Shown one piece after another: positions 1 to 11,985 of a stretch of 64,000 bases of DNA (its first letter is position 1; each line of letters opens with the position of its first letter). The stretch comes from Pseudomonas entomophila (GTDB lineage Bacteria; Pseudomonadota; Gammaproteobacteria; Pseudomonadales; Pseudomonadaceae). The position numbers and the translations under genes were made by a program. The stretch spans positions 1 through 64,000 of the forward strand of contig NZ_CP070982.1 in NCBI RefSeq assembly GCF_018417595.1. The letters are read 5' to 3'. Under the pieces are notes generated by a model. That model had not been told where the DNA came from. It searched no databases and worked only from the letters and a program-made list of their open reading frames with translations.

Positions 1-1527
1 GTGTCAGTGGAACTTTGGCAGCAGTGCGTGGAGCTTCTGCGCGATGAACTGCCTGCCCAGCAATTCAACACCTGGATCCGTCCGCTACAGGTCGAAGCCG
101 AAGGCGACGAGTTGCGCGTCTATGCGCCCAACCGCTTCGTGCTCGACTGGGTTAATGAAAAGTACCTGGGTCGTCTGCTCGAGCTGCTGGGCGAACACGG
201 CAATGGCCTCGCGCCCGCTCTGTCTCTATTAATAGGCAGCCGCCGCAGCTCGGCACCGCGCGCCGCCCCCAACGCGCCAGTCAGTGCGGCGGTCGCCGCG
301 ACCATGGCGCAGCAGACACAACAGGCCGCGCAGGTCGTGGTTCCGAGTGAACCTATCGTCGTGCCGGTGGCTGAGCCTGTGCTGAACGAGGTAGAAGAGC
401 CGTCCAGCCGGGACAGCTTCGACAGCATGAGCGATACGGGTTCGGCGCCAGCGGCCAGCGGCCGTGCCGAACAGCGCACCGTGCAGGTCGAAGGGGCGCT
501 CAAGCACACCAGCTACCTGAACCGCACCTTCACCTTCGAAACCTTCGTGGAAGGCAAGTCGAACCAACTGGCGCGCGCCGCCGCCTGGCAGGTCGCCGAC
601 AACCCCAAGCACGGTTACAACCCGCTCTTCCTTTATGGCGGTGTCGGCTTGGGTAAGACCCACTTGATGCACGCTGTGGGTAACCACCTGCTCAAGAAGA
701 ACCCGAACGCAAAGGTGGTCTACCTGCATTCCGAGCGTTTCGTCGCCGACATGGTCAAGGCGCTGCAGCTCAACGCCATCAACGAGTTCAAGCGCTTCTA
801 CCGCTCGGTCGACGCACTGCTCATCGATGACATCCAGTTCTTCGCCCGCAAGGAGCGTTCGCAGGAGGAGTTTTTCCACACCTTCAACGCCCTGCTCGAA
901 GGTGGCCAGCAGGTGATCCTCACCAGCGACCGCTACCCGAAGGAAATCGAAGGCCTGGAAGAGCGCCTGAAGTCGCGTTTCGGCTGGGGACTGACGGTGG
1001 CCGTCGAGCCGCCGGAACTGGAAACCCGCGTGGCGATCTTGATGAAGAAGGCCGACCAGGCCAAGGTCGAGCTGCCGCATGATGCCGCGTTCTTCATCGC
1101 CCAGCGCATCCGCTCCAACGTGCGTGAACTCGAAGGTGCCCTGAAGCGGGTAATTGCCCACTCGCACTTCATGGGCCGCGATATCACCATCGAGCTGATC
1201 CGCGAATCGCTCAAGGATCTGCTGGCGCTGCAGGACAAGCTGGTCAGTGTGGATAACATTCAGCGCACCGTGGCCGAGTACTACAAGATCAAGATCTCCG
1301 ATCTGCTGTCCAAGCGTCGGTCGCGCTCCGTGGCGCGACCACGCCAGGTGGCCATGGCGTTGTCGAAAGAGCTGACCAACCACAGTCTGCCTGAGATCGG
1401 CGACATGTTCGGCGGCCGCGACCACACCACCGTGCTGCACGCCTGCCGCAAGATCAATGAATTGAAGGAATCCGACGCGGACATCCGCGAGGACTACAAG
1501 AACCTGCTGCGCACGCTGACGACCTGA
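1..1527 (+). CDS. dnaA: Chromosomal replication initiator protein DnaA
   Basis: The 508-residue protein binds DnaA boxes at oriC, unwinds DNA and loads helicase. Domain I is at the N-terminus (about 1-80, starting [13 protein letters not shown]), followed by a variable Ala/Pro/Glu-rich linker (about 80-170). The AAA+ domain has Walker [11 protein letters not shown] near residue 213 and Walker B LLIDDIQF near 274. The C-terminal DNA-binding domain carries [12 protein letters not shown] near 475. Length is normal for Pseudomonas. The GTG start is the first base of the window, so promoter and oriC lie outside. dnaN follows after 40 bp. An exact DnaA box lies inside the gene at 1248. Confidence 0.99.
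   Translation: MSVELWQQCVELLRDELPAQQFNTWIRPLQVEAEGDELRVYAPNRFVLDWVNEKYLGRLLELLGEHGNGLAPALSLLIGSRRSSAPRAAPNAPVSAAVAATMAQQTQQAAQVVVPSEPIVVPVAEPVLNEVEEPSSRDSFDSMSDTGSAPAASGRAEQRTVQVEGALKHTSYLNRTFTFETFVEGKSNQLARAAAWQVADNPKHGYNPLFLYGGVGLGKTHLMHAVGNHLLKKNPNAKVVYLHSERFVADMVKALQLNAINEFKRFYRSVDALLIDDIQFFARKERSQEEFFHTFNALLEGGQQVILTSDRYPKEIEGLEERLKSRFGWGLTVAVEPPELETRVAILMKKADQAKVELPHDAAFFIAQRIRSNVRELEGALKRVIAHSHFMGRDITIELIRESLKDLLALQDKLVSVDNIQRTVAEYYKIKISDLLSKRRSRSVARPRQVAMALSKELTNHSLPEIGDMFGGRDHTTVLHACRKINELKESDADIREDYKNLLRTLTT
1248..1256 (-). promoter_or_regulatory. DnaA box (exact), inside dnaA
   Basis: TGTGGATAA, the reverse complement of TTATCCACA. Confidence 0.7.
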
Positions 1528-1567
1528 TGGCCGTCTGCGCAGCTAATTGAAGGCAAGGGACTAGACC

Positions 1568-2671
1568 ATGCATTTCACCATTCAACGCGAAGCCCTGTTG
1601 AAACCCCTGCAACTGGTCGCCGGCGTCGTCGAGCGCCGCCAGACCTTGCCGGTCCTGTCCAACGTCCTGCTGGTCGTGCAAGGCCAGCAGTTGTCGTTGA
1701 CCGGTACCGACCTGGAAGTCGAACTGGTTGGCCGCGTTCAACTGGAAGAGCCTGCGGAGCCGGGCGAAATCACCGTTCCGGCGCGCAAGCTGATGGACAT
1801 TTGCAAAAGCCTGCCCAGCGATGCGCTGATCGATATCAAGGTCGATGAGCAGAAGCTGCTGGTCAAGGCCGGTCGCAGCCGTTTCACCCTGTCCACCCTG
1901 CCGGCCAATGACTTCCCGACTGTCGAAGAAGGCCCCGGCTCGCTGACCTGCCAGCTGGAGCAGAGCAAACTACGCCGCCTGATCGAGCGCACCAGCTTTG
2001 CCATGGCTCAGCAAGACGTGCGTTACTACCTCAACGGCATGTTGCTGGAAGTGTCCCCCGGCACCCTGCGTGCCGTGGCCACCGATGGCCACCGCCTGGC
2101 GCTGTGTGCCATGCAGGCACCAATCGACCAGGCTGATCGTCATCAGGTCATCGTGCCACGCAAAGGTATCCTCGAGCTGGCGCGTCTGCTGACCGATCCG
2201 GAAGGCACGGTCAGCATCGTCCTGGGCCAGCACCACATTCGTGCCACCACCGGTGAGTTCACCTTCACCTCCAAGCTGGTCGATGGCAAGTTCCCGGACT
2301 ATGAGCGCGTACTGCCCAAGGGCGGCGACAAGCTGGTAATCGGCGATCGTCAGGCGTTGCGTGAAGCGTTCAGCCGCACCGCGATCCTGTCCAACGAGAA
2401 GTACCGCGGTATCCGTCTGCAACTGGCTGCCGGCCAGCTGAAGATCCAGGCCAACAACCCGGAGCAGGAAGAAGCGGAAGAAGAAATCAGCGTCGACTAC
2501 AACGGCAGCTCGCTGGAGATCGGTTTCAACGTCAGCTACCTGCTGGACGTGCTGGGCGTCATGACCACTGAACAGGTTCGCCTGATTCTGTCGGACTCCA
2601 ACAGCAGTGCACTGCTGCAGGAAGCTGGCAATGACGACTCGTCCTACGTTGTCATGCCGATGCGTCTGTAA
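1568..2671 (+). CDS. dnaN: DNA polymerase III sliding clamp (beta subunit)
   Basis: The 367-residue beta clamp dimerises into a ring that tethers DNA polymerase III to DNA and recruits other clamp-binding proteins. The sequence begins MHFTIQREALLKPLQ and ends in the typical YVVMPMRL clamp C-terminus. Three similar clamp folds fill the whole length, as expected for the family. It lies 40 bp after dnaA and 15 bp before recF in the conserved dnaA-dnaN-recF-gyrB order, so co-transcription is likely. Confidence 0.99.
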   Translation: MHFTIQREALLKPLQLVAGVVERRQTLPVLSNVLLVVQGQQLSLTGTDLEVELVGRVQLEEPAEPGEITVPARKLMDICKSLPSDALIDIKVDEQKLLVKAGRSRFTLSTLPANDFPTVEEGPGSLTCQLEQSKLRRLIERTSFAMAQQDVRYYLNGMLLEVSPGTLRAVATDGHRLALCAMQAPIDQADRHQVIVPRKGILELARLLTDPEGTVSIVLGQHHIRATTGEFTFTSKLVDGKFPDYERVLPKGGDKLVIGDRQALREAFSRTAILSNEKYRGIRLQLAAGQLKIQANNPEQEEAEEEISVDYNGSSLEIGFNVSYLLDVLGVMTTEQVRLILSDSNSSALLQEAGNDDSSYVVMPMRL

Positions 2672-2686
2672 CCCATAGCAGGCGAC

Positions 2687-6215
<3,529 letters not shown>

Positions 6216-6229
6216 TTAGCGGGCAGTAC

Positions 6230-6263
6230 AAAAAAGCCAATCCCCAGGGATTGGCTTTTTTTT
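6230..6263 (+). terminator. Intrinsic terminator after gyrB
   Basis: The stem is AGCCAATCCC/GGGATTGGCT, flanked by A-rich sequence on the left and a run of eight T on the right. It can act in both directions between the convergent gyrB and the fisR-like gene. Confidence 0.93.
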
Positions 6264-6274
6264 GCCTGCACAAA

Positions 6275-6290
6275 TGTTCCACGTGGAACT
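6275..6290. promoter_or_regulatory. parS centromere-like site (copy 3)
   Basis: TGTTCCACGTGGAACT matches the parS consensus at 15 of 16 positions. It lies between the gyrB terminator and the last codons of the convergent fisR-like gene, and its last bases overlap that gene's stop codon. Confidence 0.92.
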
Positions 6291-7590
6291 ATGAGATTCC
6301 CAGTGCCTTCAGCCGACGGTACAACGTGCGTTCGCTCATCCCCAGATGATCGGCCAACTCGCTACGGGAGCCATTGAAGGTTTCCAAGGCATGGGCCAGG
6401 TCGGCCATCTCATGCTTGCCCCGCCCCCGTGAACCTACTGGCTTTGCTGGCGGGTACATGTCCTCTGGAAGATGCTCAGGACGGATCAGCCCGTCATCCG
6501 CGAACAACCGGGCACGCTCCAGGATGTTCCTGAGCTCGCGTATGTTGCCTGGGAAGGTGTGCAGGTTCAGCCGCTCAAGCGCCTCAGGCGTAACCTTTGG
6601 CGGGTGTTTGCCAGCCATTCGTTGCAGCAGACTTTCACAGAGCAATGGCAAATCTTCGACCCGTTCGCGCAGTGATGGCAGGCGGATCGGGAACCCGCTG
6701 ATACGGTAATAGAGGTCTTCGCGGAAGGTCCCTTCAGCAGCCATTTCTTTCAGTGGCTTGTGCGTGGCCGAGACCAGGCGAAAGTCCGAATGGACCGTAC
6801 GTGTGCTGCCCACCGGACGAAAGCTGCCGGATTCGATCAGGCGCAGTAGCTTCACCTGCATGGCCAGCGGCACTTCCCCAATTTCGTCGAGGAACAGGGT
6901 ACCGCCATGGGCAGCTTCGGCCAGGCCGATCTTGCGTTGGGTCGCACCGGTGAAGGCGCCCTTCTCATAGCCGAACAACTCACTCTCGAACAATGACTCG
7001 GTCAACCCGGTGCAGTCCACCACCACCAGGGGACCATTGGCGCGTGGGCTGCCCAGGTGCAAGGCACGGGCGAACAGTTCCTTGCCGGTACCAGACTCGC
7101 CCTGAAGCAATACTGGGATCTGAGCAGGCGCCGCACGCTGCAAACTGGCCACGGCGGCCTTGAAGGCAGGTGCTCGACCAACCAGGCCCTGTTGTTGCGG
7201 TTGAGCTGATGCCAGGGTGACGCTGGTCAGGCGCTCGACGAACGCCACCACCCTGCCCTCGTCGTCGAGGATCGGGCGCAGTTCCACATCGACATGTTCC
7301 GGGCCGCGGGGGGTGTGATGGATGTGCAGCACGCGCTCGGGCATCTTGCTGTCCAGCGATTTACGCAGCGGGCAGTGTTCACCGGCCTGGTCGCAGGGTA
7401 CGGCATAGTGGTGCGAGACCCGATGACACTTGTCGCCAATCGGCGCGTGCTCCTCGTTGCCGAACTGGCGACGGTAGGCGGCATTGGCGGCCAGGATGTT
7501 GTAGTCGGTGTCCAGCACAATGCTGGGGAGCACATCGTGTTCGAGGTAGGACACCAGCGCGAGGATCGCGGGATGGGAAGCAGCTAGCAT
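6289..7590 (-). CDS. fisR: Sigma-54-dependent activator, FisR-type sulfane-sulfur sensor
   Basis: This 433-residue enhancer-binding protein has a PAS-like N-terminal sensor (about 1-130), an AAA+ domain (Walker [21 protein letters not shown] loop, Walker [12 protein letters not shown]) and a Fis-type C-terminal helix-turn-helix ([19 protein letters not shown]). I chose the ATG at 7590 because the upstream frame extension is low-complexity and lies in the regulatory region. Three sensor cysteines, Cys55, Cys66 and Cys73, have the 11 and 7 residue spacing reported for polysulfide-sensing FisR of Cupriavidus (C53/C64/C71). It is divergent from the persulfide dioxygenase/SQR genes, its probable targets. 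The name is by analogy. Confidence 0.85.
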   Translation of the reverse strand: MLAASHPAILALVSYLEHDVLPSIVLDTDYNILAANAAYRRQFGNEEHAPIGDKCHRVSHHYAVPCDQAGEHCPLRKSLDSKMPERVLHIHHTPRGPEHVDVELRPILDDEGRVVAFVERLTSVTLASAQPQQQGLVGRAPAFKAAVASLQRAAPAQIPVLLQGESGTGKELFARALHLGSPRANGPLVVVDCTGLTESLFESELFGYEKGAFTGATQRKIGLAEAAHGGTLFLDEIGEVPLAMQVKLLRLIESGSFRPVGSTRTVHSDFRLVSATHKPLKEMAAEGTFREDLYYRISGFPIRLPSLRERVEDLPLLCESLLQRMAGKHPPKVTPEALERLNLHTFPGNIRELRNILERARLFADDGLIRPEHLPEDMYPPAKPVGSRGRGKHEMADLAHALETFNGSRSELADHLGMSERTLYRRLKALGIS

Positions 7591-7628
7591 GACAGCACCA
7601 GATGAAGGACCTGGCGAGGGTAGCAAGG

Positions 7629-7690
7629 ACTGCCAAACACTGCCATCGGCTGACAGTCGACTGCCAGGAACTGTCACCTTTGGCTGACAG
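7629..7690 (+). promoter_or_regulatory. Candidate upstream activator sites for the FisR-like protein
   Basis: A cluster of CTGYCA/TGACAG half-sites. One perfect inverted repeat, CTGTCA-N8-TGACAG, is at 7671-7690. A near copy, CTGCCA-N5-TGACAG, is at 7640-7656. Extra CTGCCA half-sites are at 7630 and 7661. They lie about 75-135 bp upstream of a -24/-12 promoter candidate, a usual enhancer distance for sigma-54 activators. Confidence 0.6.
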
Positions 7691-7710
7691 ACCGGGGGCT
7701 GCTGCGCAGC

Positions 7711-7739
7711 CCATCGCGGCTCAAGGCCGCACCTACAGG
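7711..7739 (+). repeat. Solitary REP-like element
   Basis: A single copy of the interspersed palindrome (CATCGCGGCTCAAGGCCGC followed by ACCTACAGG), lying between the activator sites and the sigma-54 promoter candidate. Confidence 0.55.
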
Positions 7740-7762
7740 GGGCAGCGGTCGTCGAAAAGGTA

Positions 7763-7778
7763 TGGCATGCATCTTGAT
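7763..7778 (+). promoter_or_regulatory. Candidate sigma-54 (-24/-12) promoter of the sulfide operon
   Basis: TGGCATGCATCTTGAT resembles the sigma-54 consensus TGGCACG-N4-TTGCW. The GG is in place, and the -12 GC is GA here. It lies 59 bp upstream of the persulfide dioxygenase start codon and next to a divergent sigma-54 activator gene. Confidence 0.55.
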
Positions 7779-7836
7779 AACGCACCCTTCACTGCCTATG
7801 CCTTCAAGGAGGCCCGGTGGATAACTGGAGAGTGCA

Positions 7837-8721
7837 ATGATCATCGGTAACAACCTTCACGTCGAAGCGTTCTTCGACAAAGCGACCTGGACCATCAGCT
7901 ACCTGGTCATGGATGGCGAGACGCGCCAGTGCGCGCTGATCGACAGCGTGCTGGACTACGATCCAAAGTCCGGACGCACCTGCAGCCGTTCAGCGGACCA
8001 GTTGATTGCCCGCGTCGAGGCGCTAGGCGCCAAGGTGCAATGGCTGCTTGACACCCATGTGCACGCCGACCATCTGTCTGCGGCGGCCTACCTCAAGCAG
8101 AAGCTTGGCGGCAGCATCGCCATCGGTGCGCAGATCACCCAGGTGCAGAAAGTCTTCGGGACCTTGTTCAATGCCGGGCCTGGCTTTGCCCGGGACGGCA
8201 GTCAGTTTGATGTCCTGTTCGAAGATGAAGAGGGGTTTCGCATCGGCAACCTGCATGCGCGAGCACTGCACACCCCTGGCCATACACCGGCTTGCATGAG
8301 CTACATGGTCGAGGACGCAGGCGAGATCGCCGTTTTCGTAGGCGACACCTTGTTCACACCCGACTATGGCACCGCGCGTTGCGACTTCCCTGGCGCCAGC
8401 GCGAGAACCCTGTACCGGTCGATCCGTCGCCTGCTCGCCTTCCCTGACCACACTCGCCTGTTCATGTGCCACGACTACCTGCCCGGTGGTCGCGAGCTGC
8501 GCTATGAAACCACCGTGGCCGAGCAACGCGCCGCCAACATTCATATCCATGAAGGTGTCAGTGAAGAGAGCTTTGTCGAGATGCGCGAAGCCCGCGACAA
8601 AACTCTCGACATGCCGGTGCTGATCCTGCCCTCGGTGCAGATCAACATGCGCAGCGGCCAATTCCCCGAACCTGAAGCGAACGGCGTGAGCTACCTGAAG
8701 ATCCCGCTGAACAAGCTGTAA
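7837..8721 (+). CDS. MBL-fold persulfide dioxygenase (ETHE1/Blh-like)
   Basis: This 294-residue metallo-beta-lactamase-fold protein probably oxidises glutathione persulfide to sulfite. Metal ligands are visible: HVHADH (His74, His76, Asp78, His79), His149 in HTPGHT, Asp170 in FVGDTLF and His212 in MCHDYLP. This is the ETHE1/PDO pattern. The start ATG has GGAGAG 5 bp upstream. It is first in an apparent operon with an SQR-like flavoprotein and a TauE/SafE exporter, and is divergent from a FisR-type activator. That set makes sulfide and persulfide oxidation the most likely role. A glyoxalase II-like hydrolase is the less likely alternative. Confidence 0.85.
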   Translation: MIIGNNLHVEAFFDKATWTISYLVMDGETRQCALIDSVLDYDPKSGRTCSRSADQLIARVEALGAKVQWLLDTHVHADHLSAAAYLKQKLGGSIAIGAQITQVQKVFGTLFNAGPGFARDGSQFDVLFEDEEGFRIGNLHARALHTPGHTPACMSYMVEDAGEIAVFVGDTLFTPDYGTARCDFPGASARTLYRSIRRLLAFPDHTRLFMCHDYLPGGRELRYETTVAEQRAANIHIHEGVSEESFVEMREARDKTLDMPVLILPSVQINMRSGQFPEPEANGVSYLKIPLNKL

Positions 8722-8762
8722 GCGTCGCCGCACCTATAACGAAGATCCAAAGGAACATCGCC

Positions 8763-10043
8763 ATGCCTGCCTTGCTGTCCCCTGCCGATACCTCCCGTGC
8801 CGACCACCACAAAGTGGTGATCGTCGGCGCCGGTGCCGCCGGCATCGCCACCGCCTCCAGCCTGATCGCCCGTGACCCGTCGTTGGATATCGCCTTGATC
8901 GACCCTGCCGAAGTCCACTACTACCAGCCGGGCTGGACCATGGTCGGCGCGGGTGTGTTCAAGGCACCGAGCACAGCCCACACCATGGCTGCGACCCTGC
9001 CCCGTGGCGTGCGCTGGATCAAGGCACGGGTCGAAGGTTTCGACCCCCATGGGCAACTGGTGATGCTCGATGATGGCCGTGCCGTCAGCTATGAACAACT
9101 GGTGGTCTGCCCAGGGCTGAAGCTTGATTGGAATGCCATCGAAGGCTTGAGCGAAACATTGGGGCGCAACGGCGTCACCTCCAATTACCGGTACGACCTG
9201 GCGCCCTACACTTGGCAACTGGTGCAGAAGCTGAAGCACGGCCGCGCCCTCTTCACCCAACCACCGATGCCGATCAAGTGCGCGGGAGCACCGCAGAAAG
9301 CGTTGTACCTGTCCTGCGACCACTGGTTGCGCAATGGCCATCTTGGCAATGTCAGGGCCAGTTTCTTCAATGCTGGTGCCGTGCTGTTCGGGGTAGCGGA
9401 TTATGTCCCGGCCCTGATGAGCTACATCGACAAGTACGCGGTCGACCTCAACTACCAGCATCGCCTGGTGGCGGTGGACGGCCCGAACAAGCGCGCCACC
9501 TTCATGCGTACCCTTCCCGATGGCAGCACCGAGACCCGCGTCGAGGCGTTCGACATGCTGCATGTGGTACCGCCGCAAGTGGCTCCGGATTTCATCCGCC
9601 AGAGCCCGCTGGCCGACGCCGCCGGCTGGGTGGACGTCGATCCACATACCCTGCGCCATCGCCAGTTCGGCAATGTCCACGCGCTAGGCGACGTGGCCAA
9701 TACCACCAACGCCAAGACCGCCGCCGCCGCGCGCAAGCAGGCACCGGTGGTGGCCAATAATGTGCTGGTGGCGCTCGGCCGCTTGTCGGCCCTGGCGCAG
9801 TACGACGGCTACGGCTCATGCCCGCTGACGGTGGAGCGCGGCAAGATCGTCCTCGCTGAGTTCACCTACGGTGGCAAGGTGGCGCCGAGTTTCCCACGCT
9901 GGCTGCTCGACGGACGCAAACCGACTCGCCTCGCCTGGCTGCTCAAGGCCCGGATCCTGCCGCCGCTGTACTGGAAGGCGATGCTCAAGGGCCGTGAATG
10001 GCTGGCGCGCCCGCAACCCCTGGTGGTCGAGGCGCAGCAGTGA
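8763..10043 (+). CDS. Sulfide:quinone oxidoreductase-like FAD protein
   Basis: This 426-residue flavoprotein of the SQR/flavocytochrome c family probably oxidises sulfide to a persulfide and reduces quinone at the membrane. The N-terminal dinucleotide fold is VVIVGAGAAGIATASSL (about 18-34). Cysteines are at 116 (CPGL), 173 (IKCAGAPQK), 185 and about 352 (GSCPL). Cys173 and Cys352 are the likely redox pair. A second FAD contact is VHALGDVAN near 303. It starts 41 bp after the dioxygenase gene. The next gene overlaps its stop codon (GTGA). Confidence 0.85.
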   Translation: MPALLSPADTSRADHHKVVIVGAGAAGIATASSLIARDPSLDIALIDPAEVHYYQPGWTMVGAGVFKAPSTAHTMAATLPRGVRWIKARVEGFDPHGQLVMLDDGRAVSYEQLVVCPGLKLDWNAIEGLSETLGRNGVTSNYRYDLAPYTWQLVQKLKHGRALFTQPPMPIKCAGAPQKALYLSCDHWLRNGHLGNVRASFFNAGAVLFGVADYVPALMSYIDKYAVDLNYQHRLVAVDGPNKRATFMRTLPDGSTETRVEAFDMLHVVPPQVAPDFIRQSPLADAAGWVDVDPHTLRHRQFGNVHALGDVANTTNAKTAAAARKQAPVVANNVLVALGRLSALAQYDGYGSCPLTVERGKIVLAEFTYGGKVAPSFPRWLLDGRKPTRLAWLLKARILPPLYWKAMLKGREWLARPQPLVVEAQQ

Positions 10044-10858
10044 TCGAGCATCAATTGCTGGGGGCTGGGCTCGGCGCGATCATTGGGGCGGTACTGGCCT
10101 TGACCGGTGCTGGCGGTGGCATCCTCGCGGTGCCGTTGCTGGTCTTCGGGCTTGGGCTGAGCATGGTCGAGGCGGCGCCGATCGGCTTGCTGGCCGTGGG
10201 GTTGGCGGCGGCGGTCGGTGGTGTGTTGGGTTTGCGCCAGGGCCTGGTACGCTACCGTGCGGCATTGTTCATTGCCGTGATCGGTATCGCCTGCGCACCG
10301 TTTGGCCTGATGCTCGCGCACCGTTTGCCCAACGCACCGCTGGCGCTGGTGTTCGCCGGAGTGCTGGTCTATGCCTGCCTGCGCATCTGGCGTAAAGCGG
10401 TCCGCGAGTTGCGCGGTGAATCGCCCTGCGGTGATCGGCAGATCATGCCCTGCGTGCTCAACCCGCTGCAGGGGCGGCTGCGCTGGACCCTGCCCTGCGC
10501 CCGGGCATTGGCGTTCACCGGTATGTTGTCGGGGCTGCTGTCCGGCCTGTTGGGTGTTGGTGGCGGCTTCGTGATCATTCCGGCATTGAACCGCTACACC
10601 AACCTGAACATGAAGAGCATCGTCGCCACTTCGCTGGCGGTGATTGCCCTGGTGTCCACCGGCAGTGTGGTCAGCGCCAGCGTGGCGGGCTTGATGCATT
10701 GGCGGGTCGGGGCACCGTTTGCCGTGGGCGCGGTAGTGGGCTTGCTGCTGGCGCGGCCATTGGCGAGCAAGCTGGCCGGCCCGCGCCTGCAACAGCTGTT
10801 CGCCGTGGTGGGATGTGGCGCCGCGGTGCTGCTGGCCGGCAAGGCACTACTCGGCTAG
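10040..10858 (+). CDS. TauE/SafE family membrane transporter (probable sulfite exporter)
   Basis: A 272-residue polytopic inner-membrane protein with two TauE/SafE halves, each holding glycine-rich membrane helices (ALTGAGGGILAVPLL near 19 and SGLLGVGGGFVIIPAL near 173). The GTG start overlaps the TGA stop of the upstream flavoprotein gene, so translation is coupled. In this context it probably exports sulfite made by the persulfide dioxygenase, which is an inference from neighbours. Its 3' end overlaps by 12 bp the 3' end of the convergent LysR gene. Confidence 0.85.
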   Translation: MIEHQLLGAGLGAIIGAVLALTGAGGGILAVPLLVFGLGLSMVEAAPIGLLAVGLAAAVGGVLGLRQGLVRYRAALFIAVIGIACAPFGLMLAHRLPNAPLALVFAGVLVYACLRIWRKAVRELRGESPCGDRQIMPCVLNPLQGRLRWTLPCARALAFTGMLSGLLSGLLGVGGGFVIIPALNRYTNLNMKSIVATSLAVIALVSTGSVVSASVAGLMHWRVGAPFAVGAVVGLLLARPLASKLAGPRLQQLFAVVGCGAAVLLAGKALLG

Positions 10859-11734
10859 CAATTCGTCCTGCTCGGCGGCGCACAGCGCCAGCAGGTAGTC
10901 CCACACCACCCGCAGGCGTACCGACTTGTGCAGTTCACGACGGGTGCAGATCCAGTAGCTGCGCTGGATGGTTTCGCTGGGCAGCACGCGCACCAGCTTC
11001 GGGTCGTGCCTGGCCATGTAGTTGGGCAGCACGGCGATGCCCAACCCGGCCTGGGCGGCGTGCTGCTGGGCGATCACGCTGGTGCTGCGGAACACCACGT
11101 TGGGGGCCCGGCAGAAGCTGTTGAGGAACAGCAGCTCCTGGCTGAACAGCAAGTCGTCGACGTAACCTATCCAGCTGTGCCGGGCCAGGTCCTCGCGACT
11201 GTGCAGCGGCGGTGCACGGTCCAGGTAGTCCTGGCTGGCGTAGAGCGCCAGGCGGTAGTCCGTGAGCTTGCGGGTGATCAGCAGGTCGGCGTTGGGGCGT
11301 TCCAGGTGAATGCTGATCTCGGCTTCGCGGTTGAGGATGCTGACGAAGCGCGGCACGGCCACCAGTTCCACTTCAAGCCCCGGGTAGCGCTGGAACAAGG
11401 CTTTCATGCGCGGGGTGAAGAACATGATGCCGATGCCTTCGGTCACCCCCAGGCGAATCTTGCCCAGCGGCGTGATGGCCTGGGTGATCTCCTCCTGCGC
11501 CAGCAAGGCAACGTTCTCCATTGCCTCGGCGTGCTTGAGCAGAGCCTGGCCGGAGGGGGTGAGTTCGTAGCCCTGGGCATGCTGGACGAACAGTGCGGTG
11601 CCCAGGTGCTTCTCGATGCTCTCGATATGCCGGGCCACGGTGCTGTGGGTGGTATTGAGGCGCTTGGCGGCGCTGAGCAGGCGGCCGCTGCGCTGCAACT
11701 CGAGGAAAAACCGCAGATCGTTCCAGTCGAACAT
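10847..11734 (-). CDS. LysR family transcriptional regulator
   Basis: A 295-residue LysR-type protein. The N-terminal winged helix-turn-helix is visible (LSAAKRLNTTHSTVARHIES, about 21-40), followed by the effector-binding domain. I chose the ATG at 11734 (MFDWNDLRFFLEL) because this matches the usual LysR N-terminus. An ATG 21 bp upstream is possible. It is divergent from the GMC oxidoreductase and MFS genes across a 251-bp gap, which makes those its likely targets. The effector is unknown. Confidence 0.88.
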   Translation of the reverse strand: MFDWNDLRFFLELQRSGRLLSAAKRLNTTHSTVARHIESIEKHLGTALFVQHAQGYELTPSGQALLKHAEAMENVALLAQEEITQAITPLGKIRLGVTEGIGIMFFTPRMKALFQRYPGLEVELVAVPRFVSILNREAEISIHLERPNADLLITRKLTDYRLALYASQDYLDRAPPLHSREDLARHSWIGYVDDLLFSQELLFLNSFCRAPNVVFRSTSVIAQQHAAQAGLGIAVLPNYMARHDPKLVRVLPSETIQRSYWICTRRELHKSVRLRVVWDYLLALCAAEQDELLAE

Positions 11735-11767
11735 GCTGATCCTTGTGCCGTTCATCGGGCCCTTTCG

Positions 11768-11854
11768 CTGTAGGAACGGCTTTAGCCGCGATCATCCGCG
11801 AAGCAGATGGCAGGCACCGCGGAGGCTGCATCGCGGCTGAAGCCGCTCCTACAG
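11768..11854. repeat. REP pair (TAGGAGCGGCTTTAGCCGCGA type)
   Basis: Two inverted copies of a Pseudomonas REP palindrome (TGTAGGAACGGCTTTAGCCG and CGGCTGAAGCCGCTCCTACA) flank a spacer of about 40 bp. The pair sits inside the divergent LysR/GMC intergenic region. Confidence 0.85.
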
Positions 11855-11985
11855 GATTAGCGCCGATCATGGGTGCGGCGCTGTGCTAAAACGCACAACG
11901 GCTGCGCGAAATCTCGTGTTTCCTCGGCGAAATTAATCAATAAGATGGAGCGGGACAAGAATAATAATCAGGCGCGAGGTTGCAC

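Noticed and set aside
1..200. oriC within the window
   Set aside because: The window starts at the dnaA start codon. The Pseudomonas oriC is expected upstream of dnaA, and no cluster of boxes with an AT-rich unwinding element is seen here.
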